Assembly (NCBI GenBank): GCA_037143575.1
Contig: JBAWYM010000015.1
Coordinates: 1 to 32,488 of the forward strand
From: JBAWYM01 sp037143575
Lineage (GTDB): Bacteria; Patescibacteriota; Gracilibacteria; Peribacterales; Peribacteraceae
Direction: 5' to 3'
Length of the DNA stretch: 32,488 bases
Under the pieces are notes generated by a model, which saw nothing but the letters and a program-made list of their open reading frames with translations, was not told where the DNA came from and ran no database searches. Below are positions 6,923-14,822 of this stretch, one piece after another. Every line of letters begins with the position of its first letter. The first letter of the stretch is position 1. The position numbers and the translations under genes were made by a program.

Positions 6923-8383
6923 CTACTTCACATACTTCAGCGGCTTGCTCAGCACATTGAACGGATACACCGAGAGCACCACCGTCCGATTGCCAAGCGG
7001 CAAGACCTTGATCGTCGCACTGCCATTCACGAAGTCCAGTGTGGAGAGCGATTGCGCGCTGAAGTTGGCACTACCGAATGCCGTCTGAATGTAGAGGTCA
7101 CTTCCCAGGATCGGATTGATGACGAGATTCCCCTGCGCATCCAGGAGATTGATGCGCATCGTCACCCATGCGCGCTGTGAATAGGAGTCCGGCAAATCAA
7201 GTGAGACGGTCGACACGGGCGTAGACGGGGCTGAGGGAATATTGATCGCGACGACCTGGCGCGCAATGATGGTAGGAACTGCCGGAGCTGACTGGGCAGA
7301 CGGTGTTGCGACGGCAACCGTCGTCGCAGCGGGAACCTGCACAGCGACAGACTTCTTCTGATTGAGGAGAGCAAGCCGAGAGGCGCGGGCAATCGCTGCA
7401 CGCTCCTGCAGAGACAGATTTTTGGCAGGAGCCGAGACAGGCGCAGTATTGATAGTGGCTGATGGGAGAGCATTCACCTGAACAATCGTCGTCGGTGCGC
7501 TGAAGTTCATTTGAGCGAAGAGCACAGGATTGACCGTATTCTCCGCGGCTTTATCACTCATGAATCCCTGATTGATCGCCTGATTGATTGTGAGTCCTGC
7601 AGCACGGAGATCTGCTCCGGAGAATGGCCAGAATGGATGCCACGGTGCAGATGCGCGATCGATCTGGAAGTGTAGATGTGGGCCGCTCACATCACCGGTG
7701 GCGCCCGAAAGCCCGATTTGGTCACCCTTCATGACGACATCACCTTCACGTATATATTGGGCACTTAAATGCGCATAACAGGAGTAAAGCGTCGTGACCG
7801 TCGAAGGACGATCAGGATTCGGAATATTGGGATGCCGAATGACGATGAGCTTGCCATAGCCGCTGCCATCATCGCGCACGGACTCGACGACGCCATTGGC
7901 GATGGAACGAATCGGCGTACCGACTGGCACTCGGATATCCACCGCAGGATGACTTCCCGTGCCCGGAGTACCGGAAGAGTAGGAACCCAGATATCCTACA
8001 GAATAGATGGATGGTAAGACGGAGCCTGCAGACGGATAGGCAGGAAGGACCATGAGATCATCCTTGGGGACCTGCTGGAACGTATGATCCTGCGGGTTAC
8101 CGCCGGTCTTCGTCCAGCGAACGTAATCCGGAACCTGAGCAATGGGAGTGACTGTGCCCGTGTAGACGATCAGGCTATCATCTGTGCGTCCAAGGACCGA
8201 TTTCCAAAACACCTGCCACCCATGCTGACCGATCATATTGCCGGCGACGAATGCCAGGAGCGAGAAGATCGCCACCCAGAACGATGCTCTCTGCGCGAGA
8301 TAGTGAAACGCATGAGGCTCTTTGAATCGATGAAGAGGGGTCAACCGGAAGCCGATACTGCGCTTGGAAACCAGGTGATTCAT
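6923..8383 (-). CDS. M23 (LytM/lysostaphin-type) peptidase with C-terminal extension
   Basis: The 486-residue envelope protein has a basic N-terminus and one membrane anchor near 34-52 (FWVAIFSLLAFVAG). A LytM/M23 zinc peptidase domain spans about residues 125-245. The zinc ligands H145 and D149 (HPAVD) and H238 (HLH) and the catalytic H205 (YAHLS) are all present, so the domain should be active on peptidoglycan cross-bridges or stem peptides. A long Ala/Pro/Val/Ser-rich linker (about 270-400) leads to a C-terminal beta-sandwich-like region (LPDSYSQRAWVTMRINLLDAQG...), which may be an adhesion or wall-binding module. It is divergent from the TsaE-HD gene across a 43-bp AT-rich spacer with TATAAT on the plus strand. 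Confidence 0.9.
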   Translation of the reverse strand: MNHLVSKRSIGFRLTPLHRFKEPHAFHYLAQRASFWVAIFSLLAFVAGNMIGQHGWQVFWKSVLGRTDDSLIVYTGTVTPIAQVPDYVRWTKTGGNPQDHTFQQVPKDDLMVLPAYPSAGSVLPSIYSVGYLGSYSSGTPGTGSHPAVDIRVPVGTPIRSIANGVVESVRDDGSGYGKLIVIRHPNIPNPDRPSTVTTLYSCYAHLSAQYIREGDVVMKGDQIGLSGATGDVSGPHLHFQIDRASAPWHPFWPFSGADLRAAGLTINQAINQGFMSDKAAENTVNPVLFAQMNFSAPTTIVQVNALPSATINTAPVSAPAKNLSLQERAAIARASRLALLNQKKSVAVQVPAATTVAVATPSAQSAPAVPTIIARQVVAINIPSAPSTPVSTVSLDLPDSYSQRAWVTMRINLLDAQGNLVINPILGSDLYIQTAFGSANFSAQSLSTLDFVNGSATIKVLPLGNRTVVLSVYPFNVLSKPLKYVK

Positions 8384-8403
8384 GTGTGTGTTCGTTATGT
8401 AGG

Positions 8404-8409
8404 TATAAT
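8404..8409 (+). promoter_or_regulatory. -10 box (TATAAT) for the TsaE-HD gene
   Basis: A consensus TATAAT lies 17 nt before the ATG at 8427 in the 43-bp divergent spacer. No good -35 box is seen. The predicted leader is about 10 nt with no Shine-Dalgarno sequence. Confidence 0.4.
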
Positions 8410-8426
8410 ATCATTTTAGTATATAT

Positions 8427-9446
8427 ATGTCAATGTTTGATTCTCTTAACATACGGCTTAATACAGCGGAAATGACAACGCTCGCAGGCGCGTCCCTTGC
8501 ACATTCCCTGTACAGCAAACCTCTGACGCTCTGGCTGATGGGTGAGCTGGGAGCAGGCAAAACGACGTTCCTCCGGGGATTTGCACAGGCATTGGGAGTT
8601 CGGGGGCGCATCACAAGCCCCACGTTCGCTCTGGAGCAGCGCTACCCGACGACACTATGGGACGAGCTCCTTCATCTAGATCTCTATCGGCTCACGGAAT
8701 CCCAGGCAATCGAACTCGTCCGTTCATCGGAGGATCATGAAGGAATTCGCTGTATTGAATGGGCCGAGCGCCTGCCGGACACGAAGAAAGAAGGAGGCAT
8801 CCACCTGCATTTTACCGATGAGGGCACTGGAGGGAGGACACTCACCATCGATTTCCAGGATCAACCGATTCCCAGTGAAAAGGATATTCGCATATGGAGA
8901 CAGCAATTCTCACTTTCACACATCATCGTCCGGCATTGCGAAGCTGTAGCGAAGACTGCTCGCGCTCTCGCGCAATCAATGATCGCACGAGGAATCATTG
9001 TCCGAGAGCAATCTCTCTTCATCGCAGCGAGTGCACATGATCTCCTGCGTTTCCTCGATTTCTCGAAAGGCGCGGGGCATCAGGAGGAAGAAGTGAATGA
9101 AGAGCGAGCACGGATCTGGCAGGAAACGCAAAGGCGTTATCCAGATCTCCGGCATGAGGAAGCCTGCGCCCGTTTCCTGGAAAGCGAAGGATATCCGATG
9201 GTAGCGACGATCATGCGCACGCACGGACTGACGATGGGTACGGAGAAACGAACCACAATAGAGCAGCAGATCCTCTATTACGCCGATAAGCGCGTGAAGC
9301 TGGACGAGGTCGTCTCACTGGAGGAACGGCTGCGGGATTTCACCGAGCGGTATGGTAAGGGAGAGGAATCGCATCAATCGACTGAGTGGTATGACGAGGC
9401 ACGGGAGCTGGAGAAGGAGCTGTTTCCCGGTGGGGCGCCATTGTAA
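8427..9446 (+). CDS. tsaE: TsaE (tRNA t6A synthesis ATPase) fused to an HD-domain hydrolase
   Basis: Residues 1 to about 150 are TsaE, the ATPase that assists TsaB/TsaD in making t6A37 on ANN-decoding tRNAs. They include a Walker A GELGAGKTT (39-47), ITSPTFALEQRY and the HLDLYRL segment, with a late IEWAERLP motif. TsaE is normally only about 150 residues. Here about 185 more follow that look like an HD phosphohydrolase: an IVRHCEAVAKTARALA helix, an AASAHDLLRFLDF segment with the HD pair, a further conserved His in MRTHGLTM and the late YYADKRVKLDEVVSLEERLRDF helix. All expected metal-binding residues of an HD domain appear present. The two halves sit in one uninterrupted frame. A later ATG at 8433 is an alternative start. 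Confidence 0.88.
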   Translation: MSMFDSLNIRLNTAEMTTLAGASLAHSLYSKPLTLWLMGELGAGKTTFLRGFAQALGVRGRITSPTFALEQRYPTTLWDELLHLDLYRLTESQAIELVRSSEDHEGIRCIEWAERLPDTKKEGGIHLHFTDEGTGGRTLTIDFQDQPIPSEKDIRIWRQQFSLSHIIVRHCEAVAKTARALAQSMIARGIIVREQSLFIAASAHDLLRFLDFSKGAGHQEEEVNEERARIWQETQRRYPDLRHEEACARFLESEGYPMVATIMRTHGLTMGTEKRTTIEQQILYYADKRVKLDEVVSLEERLRDFTERYGKGEESHQSTEWYDEARELEKELFPGGAPL

Positions 9447-9452
9447 TGATTC

Positions 9453-9494
9453 GTCTACCGTAGGTGGGATTCATGAATCCCACCTACGGTAGAC
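9453..9494. terminator. Perfect 42-bp palindrome between tsaE-HD and the ZIP transporter
   Basis: Bases 9453-9473 and 9474-9494 are exact reverse complements with no spacer. The element lies 7 bp after the tsaE-HD stop and 38 bp before the ZIP start, both genes on the plus strand. There is no U-rich tail. It may be a transcript 3' end, a processing site or a dispersed palindrome. Confidence 0.65.
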
Positions 9495-9531
9495 CTTCCT
9501 CCATGGGCTCAATACCCGTACAATCCAATCG

Positions 9532-10296
9532 ATGACCGCCTCCCCCGTCCTCCTCACCCTCATCAGTGTCCTCCTCGTGAGCGGGCTCTCCCTCATCGGG
9601 CTCTTTTTCTTCGCTCTGCACGCATCGACCATCGAGAAGATCCTCCTGCCGATTGTCGGTGTATCCACAGGCGCACTCCTCGGTGATGTCTTCATCCATA
9701 TTCTTCCAGAACAGGGCAATACGCCTGGAGGACCGGTCAGCTTCTTCATTCTCGTACTCACGGGAATTCTGGCTTCCTTCGTCCTCGAAAAGTTTATCCA
9801 CTGGCGCCACTGTCACCTCTCGGCTCTCCCCGATGAACATGAGCATCACCACCATCCGGTGGGAATGATGAGCCTGATCGGCGAAGGTATTCACAACTTC
9901 ATCGACGGCGCGCTCATTGCCGGAAGCTTCCTCGTAAGCCCGGTGATCGGCATGGCCACGACGCTCGCCGTGGCTCTCCACGAAATCCCTCACGAAATCG
10001 GCAACGTCGCGATCCTCCTCTACAGCGGATTCTCGCGGAAGCGCGCAATTGTGCTGAATATCCTCTCGGGATTCATCGCCGTTCTCGGCGCAATCTGTGC
10101 ACTCATTGCCAGCACCACCGTTCCCTTCGCAAGCCAATTCATCCTGCCCTTCGCCGCAGGCAATCTCCTCTACATCGCCGGGTCCGATCTCATTCCGGAA
10201 CTGCACAAAGACACCCGCCTTCCCCAGGCATTCATTCAATTCGGATGCATTCTGGCAGGAGTGGGAGTGATGGCGGCGCTGAAGGTGATTGGTTGA
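9532..10296 (+). CDS. ZIP-family divalent metal transporter
   Basis: The 254-residue inner-membrane protein has about eight hydrophobic helices. The binuclear metal-site motifs of ZIP transporters are both visible: HNFIDG (H121, N122, D125) in helix 4 and HEIPHE (H150, E151, H154, E155) in helix 5. A His-rich cytoplasmic loop, HEHHHH (about 103-108), precedes helix 4, as is common in the family. The likely cargo is Zn2+ or another divalent cation moving into the cytoplasm, but selectivity cannot be read from sequence. The ATG at 9532 gives a normal first helix. No metal-responsive operator is recognised. A 42-bp palindrome separates it from tsaE-HD. Confidence 0.92.
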   Translation: MTASPVLLTLISVLLVSGLSLIGLFFFALHASTIEKILLPIVGVSTGALLGDVFIHILPEQGNTPGGPVSFFILVLTGILASFVLEKFIHWRHCHLSALPDEHEHHHHPVGMMSLIGEGIHNFIDGALIAGSFLVSPVIGMATTLAVALHEIPHEIGNVAILLYSGFSRKRAIVLNILSGFIAVLGAICALIASTTVPFASQFILPFAAGNLLYIAGSDLIPELHKDTRLPQAFIQFGCILAGVGVMAALKVIG

Positions 10297-10320
10297 AGGG
10301 ATGAAATCTCCTCGCTTTTA

Positions 10321-11010
10321 TTGACGAGTAGTATTAAGAGAATACCATTCTTCGATTTGGAAAATCCCAACATTCATCAACGGCTGAACGCATCGTGGGC
10401 ATTGATCGAATCCGAAGATAAAGCCAAGTTCGGTGAATGGTGGCTCCATCCCGATCGTGCAGTCATGGATTTCGCAACAATACTGAAGGAACATGGCATG
10501 AAGAGAATTCTCGATATGGGATGTGGAATGGGAAGACACACAGTAGCTCTGGCTAAGGAAGGCTTCGAAGTGACGGCATTCGATGGTTCAGAATATGCAG
10601 CGAACTTCACCAGTGAATGGCTGCAGAAAGAAAATCTCATTGCTGATGTTTCCTGCAGAGATATGCAGCACTATTCCTGGGGTCTGAACCGATTCGATGC
10701 TGTGCTTTCGCTGAATGTTCTGCATCACGCATTGAGGAATGATGTGCGCAACATTGTCGACAATATCTACGATGCATTAGTCCCTCAGGGTCTCATCTAC
10801 ATCACCGTTCCACAACGATCAGACTTCAGCCGATACGGGAAACAAATTGAGGAATCAACATTCGAACCTCAGTCAGGACCAGAGAAAGACATTCCACATT
10901 TTCTTTTTACCAGAAATTCGCTTGATGACGTGTTTCAAAAATTCTTTATCGAAGACGTGAGGATAGACCACATCAATCATTTTCAGATTGTTGCTCGTAA
11001 GAAGAATTAA
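10321..11010 (+). CDS. Class I SAM-dependent methyltransferase
   Basis: The 229-residue protein has a Rossmann methyltransferase core. Motif I is ILDMGCGMGRHTVALA (about 63-78), motif II is VTAFDGSEYAA with the acidic residue that binds the ribose, and motif IV is FDAVLSLNVLHHAL. A post-core LVPQGLIYITVP strand closes the core. The N-terminal SWALIESEDKAKFGEWWLHPD region is typical of tellurite-resistance/UbiE-like small-molecule methyltransferases, but the substrate cannot be inferred. Translation appears to start at TTG 10321, because the first in-frame ATG falls within the domain (residue 49). The gene is visibly more AT-rich than its neighbours, which may indicate transfer. Confidence 0.85.
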   Translation: MTSSIKRIPFFDLENPNIHQRLNASWALIESEDKAKFGEWWLHPDRAVMDFATILKEHGMKRILDMGCGMGRHTVALAKEGFEVTAFDGSEYAANFTSEWLQKENLIADVSCRDMQHYSWGLNRFDAVLSLNVLHHALRNDVRNIVDNIYDALVPQGLIYITVPQRSDFSRYGKQIEESTFEPQSGPEKDIPHFLFTRNSLDDVFQKFFIEDVRIDHINHFQIVARKKN

Positions 11011-11040
11011 TGAATGTTCCTTGTGCTGCCCGCACCCACG

Positions 11041-11133
11041 GATAGTTCGACAAGCTCACTACAGGCGGGATGCTTCTGGATGGTAAAAGAAGATACAATC
11101 GCAATTCGCAAATCCTCAAATCGCAAATCTTTC
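11041..11133. repeat. Spacer repeat: TTCGAC/GCTCAC motif followed by degenerate heptads
   Basis: At 11041-11072 there is a GTTCGACAAGCTCAC core typical of dispersed intergenic repeats. It is followed at about 11100-11133 by degenerate 7-bp words (AATCGCA, ATTCGCA, AATCCTC, AATCGCA). The reverse complement of these words, TGCGATT, matches the words of the array at 27389-27424. Confidence 0.6.
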
Positions 11134-11134
11134 C

Positions 11135-11731
11135 CTACATTCTCCACGGGATCAACTCATTCGCCAAAATCGAAGCATACGTATCACCGGTCAGATGCAA
11201 GGTAATAGGCGCAAATATCAGGAGTACAACACATGATGCGATACATAGAAACTGAAGTTTCTCCCCTGCAGACCACGGGAGCTTAATACGCAAATGTGGG
11301 GTTCTCAGATGTGACCAGAGATGCCCGATGACTTTGAAGAATTCTTCGGCGATTTCAAACTTGGGAATAACCATCCCCAGCATCCGAATGGCCTCCAGAT
11401 CGGCACGGATCATGCCGCTGATCGCGAAGAGCCCGACCGTATGATGGAAGTACACACCGAAACAGAGCGCGATGAGCAGCAATACAACATCGAAGAGATT
11501 TTCGTGGACGATACCCTTGAGGGTTTTCTGGACGCTGAGTCCATGGAACTCTCTGTACTTCACGTAGTCCAGACTCGCATGGGCGATCACCAGAAGGGCA
11601 AATGCTCCCACATTGAGGATGCAGGCAACAACGACAGAGAAAGCCAGATAGCCCAGCCGAAACGAAGGCAGATCATCATGAATGTGCGCAAACGTACGCA
11701 GCCTTCCGAGAGCAGACTCTTGAATGTGCAT
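11135..11731 (-). CDS. Conserved hypothetical membrane protein
   Basis: The 198-residue protein has at least three hydrophobic helices: about 27-50 (LAFSVVVACILNVGAFALLVIAH), about 80-108 (NLFDVVLLLIALCFGVYFHHTVGLFA) and about 163-182 (LQFLCIASCVVLLIFAPITL). A charged segment links the first two (HASLDYVKYREFHGLSVQKTLKGIVHEN) and an amphipathic stretch follows the second. I do not recognise a family or catalytic motif. The opposite strand is also open here (11321-11761), but that product is acidic and low-complexity and looks like a shadow. A good promoter (TTGTGT, 17 nt, TATAAT) lies so close that the mRNA would be almost leaderless. Its 3' end abuts a heptad array. Confidence 0.7.
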   Translation of the reverse strand: MHIQESALGRLRTFAHIHDDLPSFRLGYLAFSVVVACILNVGAFALLVIAHASLDYVKYREFHGLSVQKTLKGIVHENLFDVVLLLIALCFGVYFHHTVGLFAISGMIRADLEAIRMLGMVIPKFEIAEEFFKVIGHLWSHLRTPHLRIKLPWSAGEKLQFLCIASCVVLLIFAPITLHLTGDTYASILANELIPWRM

Positions 11732-11740
11732 GTCATCCCT

Positions 11741-11769
11741 ATTATACGTATTTTAGTATAAGAACACAA
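11741..11769 (-). promoter_or_regulatory. Promoter of the 11135-11731 membrane protein
   Basis: On the minus strand, TTGTGT (11769-11764), a 17-nt spacer and TATAAT (11746-11741) precede the ATG at 11731 by 9 nt. The predicted start site leaves a leader of only 2-3 nt. It lies just before the last codons of rarA. Confidence 0.55.
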
Positions 11770-11771
11770 TG

Positions 11772-13040
11772 TCAAGATCTCACAATATCACGAATCTTCT
11801 GCAATCTCTCAGAGATTTCACTCTCATATCCCCTATCCGTCGGTTCGTAAAAATTCTGCGGGTCCATGCCCGTCGGGAAATAGCTGGATGAGACGACGCC
11901 GCGCGAATCACTGTGCGGATACAAATAGCCCTGATGGTATCCCTGATCGGCCATGCCTTTCACTGGTGCATTGCGGAGATGGAAGGGAACCTCGAGCGTC
12001 GGAGCTGATTTGATGACCATTTTTGCTGCATCCTTTGCACGTGTTACCGCGTTGCTCTTTGGAGCCTGAGCGAGGTAGATACAGGCATGCGAAAGGAAGA
12101 ACTCGCCCTCAGGCAAACCCACCATTTCAAACGCCTGATGTGCGGCAACCACCATCTGAAGTGCCCGAGGATCGGCATTCCCGATATCTTCGGACGCGAA
12201 GATGAGCATGCGTCGGAAGATGAAGCGCGGCTCCTCGCCGGAGGCGATCATCTTGAACATCCAGAGCAGGGCAGCATCCGGATCGCTTCCCCGGAGTGTT
12301 TTGATGAACGCGGAAATCGTATTGTAGTGATCCTCACCGGTCTTGTCGTACCGCTTGTTGCGCTCTGCAAAGAGACTACTCACCTGCTCGGTCGTGAGCT
12401 TTTTGCCCACAGTCAGGACAGCCATATCCAGGAGATTGAGGGCAATGCGCGCATCACCGCCGGAAATGGTCGCGATGTGACGGATCGCCTCATCACTGAT
12501 CTTCACCTTACCGGCAAATCCCCGCTCATCCGTAATGGCACGCTGAAGAATGGCAAAGAGATCTTCCACTCCAAGTGGTTGGAGCAGATAGACCTGCGAC
12601 CGAGATACGAGAGCCTGATTCACCTCGAAGTACGGGTTCTCCGTCGTGGCGCCGATCAAAATAACCACTCCACTTTCCACATACGGCAGAAGCGCATCCT
12701 GCTGCGCCTTGTTGAACCGGTGAATTTCGTCGATGAAGAGGACGGTACGCTGCTGAAAAGTGGTCTTCAGACGTTCTGCTTCTGCACAGACCTCCTTGAG
12801 CTCTTTGACTCCGCTCAGAACAGCATTCACCTGGACGAAGTTGGCCTGCGTCTTCTCCGCGATGACCTTGGCGAGGGTCGTCTTCCCGGTACCCGGAGGT
12901 CCGGCGAGAATCACCGAAGAAAGCGCATCCATCTCAATGGCCTTACGCAGCGCAGTCCCCTCTCCCACAACGTGCGCCTGCCCCACGAATTCCGCGAGGG
13001 TGGTGGGACGGAGCCGGTACGCGAGTGGAGCATCGGACAC
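11772..13040 (-). CDS. rarA: RarA/MgsA/WRNIP1-family AAA+ ATPase
   Basis: Replication-associated recombination protein A, a clamp-loader-like AAA+ ATPase that acts at stalled forks. Near the N-terminus are the family signature YRLRPTTLAEFVGQAHVVG, Walker A GPPGTGKTT, Walker B VLFIDEIHRFNKAQQDALLP and sensor 1 IGATTENPYFEVN followed by SR. The C-terminal oligomerisation domain carries DHYNTISAFIKTLRGSDPDAALLW, RRMLIFASEDIGNADP and the final GYHQGYLYPHSD and FYEPTDRGYE motifs. About 422 residues is normal. No ATG precedes the domain. GTG at 13040 is preferred over GTG at 13070, because an extended -10 (TGCTACGAT, 13049-13057) sits 8 nt upstream of it, again implying a leaderless mRNA. Confidence 0.94.
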   Translation of the reverse strand: MSDAPLAYRLRPTTLAEFVGQAHVVGEGTALRKAIEMDALSSVILAGPPGTGKTTLAKVIAEKTQANFVQVNAVLSGVKELKEVCAEAERLKTTFQQRTVLFIDEIHRFNKAQQDALLPYVESGVVILIGATTENPYFEVNQALVSRSQVYLLQPLGVEDLFAILQRAITDERGFAGKVKISDEAIRHIATISGGDARIALNLLDMAVLTVGKKLTTEQVSSLFAERNKRYDKTGEDHYNTISAFIKTLRGSDPDAALLWMFKMIASGEEPRFIFRRMLIFASEDIGNADPRALQMVVAAHQAFEMVGLPEGEFFLSHACIYLAQAPKSNAVTRAKDAAKMVIKSAPTLEVPFHLRNAPVKGMADQGYHQGYLYPHSDSRGVVSSSYFPTGMDPQNFYEPTDRGYESEISERLQKIRDIVRS

Positions 13041-13048
13041 AGGAGAGC

Positions 13049-13057
13049 ATCGTAGCA
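13049..13057 (-). promoter_or_regulatory. Extended -10 box of rarA
   Basis: TGCTACGAT on the minus strand ends 8 nt before the GTG at 13040. No convincing -35 is seen, which fits an extended -10 promoter. Confidence 0.35.
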
Positions 13058-13068
13058 GACATCGGACC

Positions 13069-13150
13069 ACAGGTCTCGGACCTGTCTTGAGCGAAAAGCG
13101 CGCGATGCTTCGCGCGGACTTTATAACATTCGCGCGGACTTTATAATATT
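13069..13150. repeat. Two short hairpins and a 20-bp tandem duplication
   Basis: A 7-bp-stem hairpin lies at 13069-13085 (ACAGGTC/GACCTGT). A second pairs CGCGCGA with TCGCGCG around 13099-13116. A 20-bp unit beginning CGCGCGGACTTTATAA occurs twice in tandem at 13111-13130 and 13131-13150 with one difference. It fills the spacer between the acyltransferase stop and rarA, and may terminate the former. Confidence 0.7.
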
Positions 13151-13151
13151 T

Positions 13152-14189
13152 TCAACATCCAGCCTTCTTCTGCAAATAATGCGACGATTTCAATAAAAAC
13201 CTCTTCTCCACCAAATGCCACGATGCAAATCCGAATGCCGGAACAATTGCGTACGCAGAAATCAGTAGAAGTAAGGGATTATACGGCAGCACAGCGATGA
13301 GGAATTGGATCACCGGGAAGTGATAGATATAGATGGAATAGGAGAGATCCCCGAAGCGGCTGGCATGTCCGAGGAAAGGAATGCAGCAGGCGAGGAAGAT
13401 CACGATCATCGCCAGAGCCATCGGATAGAGCACAGAGAGATGCAGAGCTGATTGCAATACGAGCACCAAAACCGCAACAGAAACCATCACGTAGCGACGC
13501 CTTGCGAAGGCGTCGTAGAGGCTATACAGGATTGATCCCGCGACGAAGAAGCAGAGCTGCCCGGGAAAGAGTAGGGCAGTAGCCGGTTTGCCGGTGACGC
13601 TGAAGTACACGAAGAAGCAGCTGGAGAAAATGTAGAGCAAAAGCAGAATCGGAAGCTTCCCGAAGAACCGTCCAAAATATGCGATGATCGGAACAGAAAT
13701 GTAGAAGAGTACCTCAATCTGCAGTGTCCAGAGTGCTCCATTCACAGCGGTAAACGGGTGATTCTGGAAAACCCCGGGGAGCGTCCACTGATGAGCGTTG
13801 AGGAAGACCGCGTTGAACCCGATGAATCGCAGGAAATCGTGATTGAGGAAATACCCGATGAATGGCAAAGACGAAACAACAACAAGAAGGAGCGCAGACA
13901 GGAGGATATTCGTGAGATAGCAGGGATAAAGACGGCGCACGCGCTTCTCGAAGTACTTCCCCAGTCCATGAGATCGGTCGTAGCTCATGAAGATCAGGAA
14001 GCCGCTGATGACGAAGAATCCCTGCACCGCTCTGCCCGAATTCAAATAGATCCAGGAAAGTGAACGAGGAGCAGTGCGAAGGATTTGATATCCCGAAAGT
14101 TCGTAGAGGTGCGTAATGAACACCGTCAAAGCAAATATCAGACGCAGAAGGTCGAAGTTATTCTTCTTTGGGATCAGGGAATCGGTCAT
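13152..14189 (-). CDS. Acyltransferase family 3 (OafA/YrhL-like) membrane protein
   Basis: The 345-residue integral membrane protein has about ten hydrophobic helices. These enzymes O-acylate (often O-acetylate) surface sugars or wall polymers. The family start FDLLRLIFALTVFITHLYEL carries the conserved Arg and catalytic His of helix 1. It is followed by the AVQGFFVISGFLIFMSYDRS segment (family GxxGVxxFFxISGFL), the YFEKRVRRLYPCYL arginines and a late LSYSIYIYHFPV motif and VEKRF. The ATG at 14189 is preferred to an in-frame TTG at 14198. A TACACT box lies about 28 nt upstream. The acceptor glycan is unknown, and the glycosyltransferase at 5.5 kb is a possible functional partner. Confidence 0.92.
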   Translation of the reverse strand: MTDSLIPKKNNFDLLRLIFALTVFITHLYELSGYQILRTAPRSLSWIYLNSGRAVQGFFVISGFLIFMSYDRSHGLGKYFEKRVRRLYPCYLTNILLSALLLVVVSSLPFIGYFLNHDFLRFIGFNAVFLNAHQWTLPGVFQNHPFTAVNGALWTLQIEVLFYISVPIIAYFGRFFGKLPILLLLYIFSSCFFVYFSVTGKPATALLFPGQLCFFVAGSILYSLYDAFARRRYVMVSVAVLVLVLQSALHLSVLYPMALAMIVIFLACCIPFLGHASRFGDLSYSIYIYHFPVIQFLIAVLPYNPLLLLISAYAIVPAFGFASWHLVEKRFLLKSSHYLQKKAGC

Positions 14190-14240
14190 GCATTTCAAGC
14201 GTATGAGAGGAGCAGGAAAGTGTAAAGCGACGGGCGAGTG

Positions 14241-14335
14241 TGTAGTGAGTAGTGCGTAGTTGGTAGATTGGATGATAATGAGAAAGGCAATTATTCTGCT
14301 CTACACACTACCAACTACCCACTACTCACTAGCTC
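14241..14335. repeat. Heptad array arranged as a 23-bp inverted repeat
   Basis: The arms at 14244-14266 and 14308-14330 pair at 22 of 23 positions around a 41-bp loop. Each arm consists of 7-bp words: GTGTAGT, GAGTAGT, GCGTAGT, TGGTAGA on the left; CTACACA, CTACCAA, CTACCCA, CTACTCA on the right. It lies between the divergent acyltransferase and 14425 genes. Confidence 0.85.
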
Positions 14336-14398
14336 TGCCAAAAGATTATGGCCTCATGAAGCGGTTTTATTGTGATGGTGATGAGCCCAATGAAATGG

Positions 14399-14404
14399 TA
14401 TAAT
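14399..14404 (+). promoter_or_regulatory. -10 box (TATAAT) for the 14425 gene
   Basis: TATAAT lies 20 nt before the ATG at 14425. The predicted leader is about 13 nt. A convincing -35 is not seen. Confidence 0.4.
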
Positions 14405-14424
14405 GGTAAGAAGTCGCCGAACCT

Positions 14425-14808
14425 ATGACTGATCAACCAACACCACCGGCCATACATTCCCTCACCGATGAGCAGCAGAAAAAGATCGGGCAATCCGTTC
14501 CTCAGAAGATGGATGACAAGCACGAGGCCTTCATGAAGGAGATCCTCCGGCTGATCGAGAAGAAAGAGATCGAACTTGGTAAGCCCCATACTTTCGTCAA
14601 TGAGGCGGTCTTCGCAACTCTCTCGGAATCTGAACAGGATCAGGTGGATGTCGCGCTCTTCAATATCGTCAATCTCCTGACACGCATCGTGGAATTCCGC
14701 GTCAGCAAGCATACTCCTGATGAATCCATCGAGCTGCAATCCATGATCGAGCACCTCTGGCAGATGAAGGAGCGCATAGAGGTCAAACATGATGTCCTCA
14801 AGTTCTGA
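14425..14808 (+). CDS. Small hypothetical protein (127 aa), helical
   Basis: The predicted protein is soluble, acidic and helix-rich with no signal peptide. It begins with a Pro/Thr-rich stretch followed by SLTDEQQKKIG, and contains HEAFMKEILRLIEKKEIEL, a central LSESEQDQVDVALFNIVNLLTRIVEF segment and a closing IEHLWQMKERIEVKHDVLKF helix. I do not recognise a named family, although short proteins of this type are common in CPR genomes. The longer antisense frame (14329-15003) is Leu/His-rich and is treated as a shadow. A consensus -10 box precedes it, and a 56-residue gene follows 14 bp downstream, probably on the same transcript. Confidence 0.72.
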   Translation: MTDQPTPPAIHSLTDEQQKKIGQSVPQKMDDKHEAFMKEILRLIEKKEIELGKPHTFVNEAVFATLSESEQDQVDVALFNIVNLLTRIVEFRVSKHTPDESIELQSMIEHLWQMKERIEVKHDVLKF

Positions 14809-14822
14809 TTCACACAAACACC

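Noticed and set aside
9484..10239. 251-codon open frame on the minus strand
   Set aside because: It is the antisense shadow of the ZIP transporter, and its product is almost entirely acidic and low-complexity.
11321..11761. 146-codon open frame on the plus strand
   Set aside because: It is antisense to a membrane protein with clear hydrophobic helices and its own promoter. The plus product is acidic and unstructured-looking.
12087..13055. 322-codon open frame on the plus strand
   Set aside because: It is the antisense shadow of rarA, whose AAA+ motifs are unmistakable.
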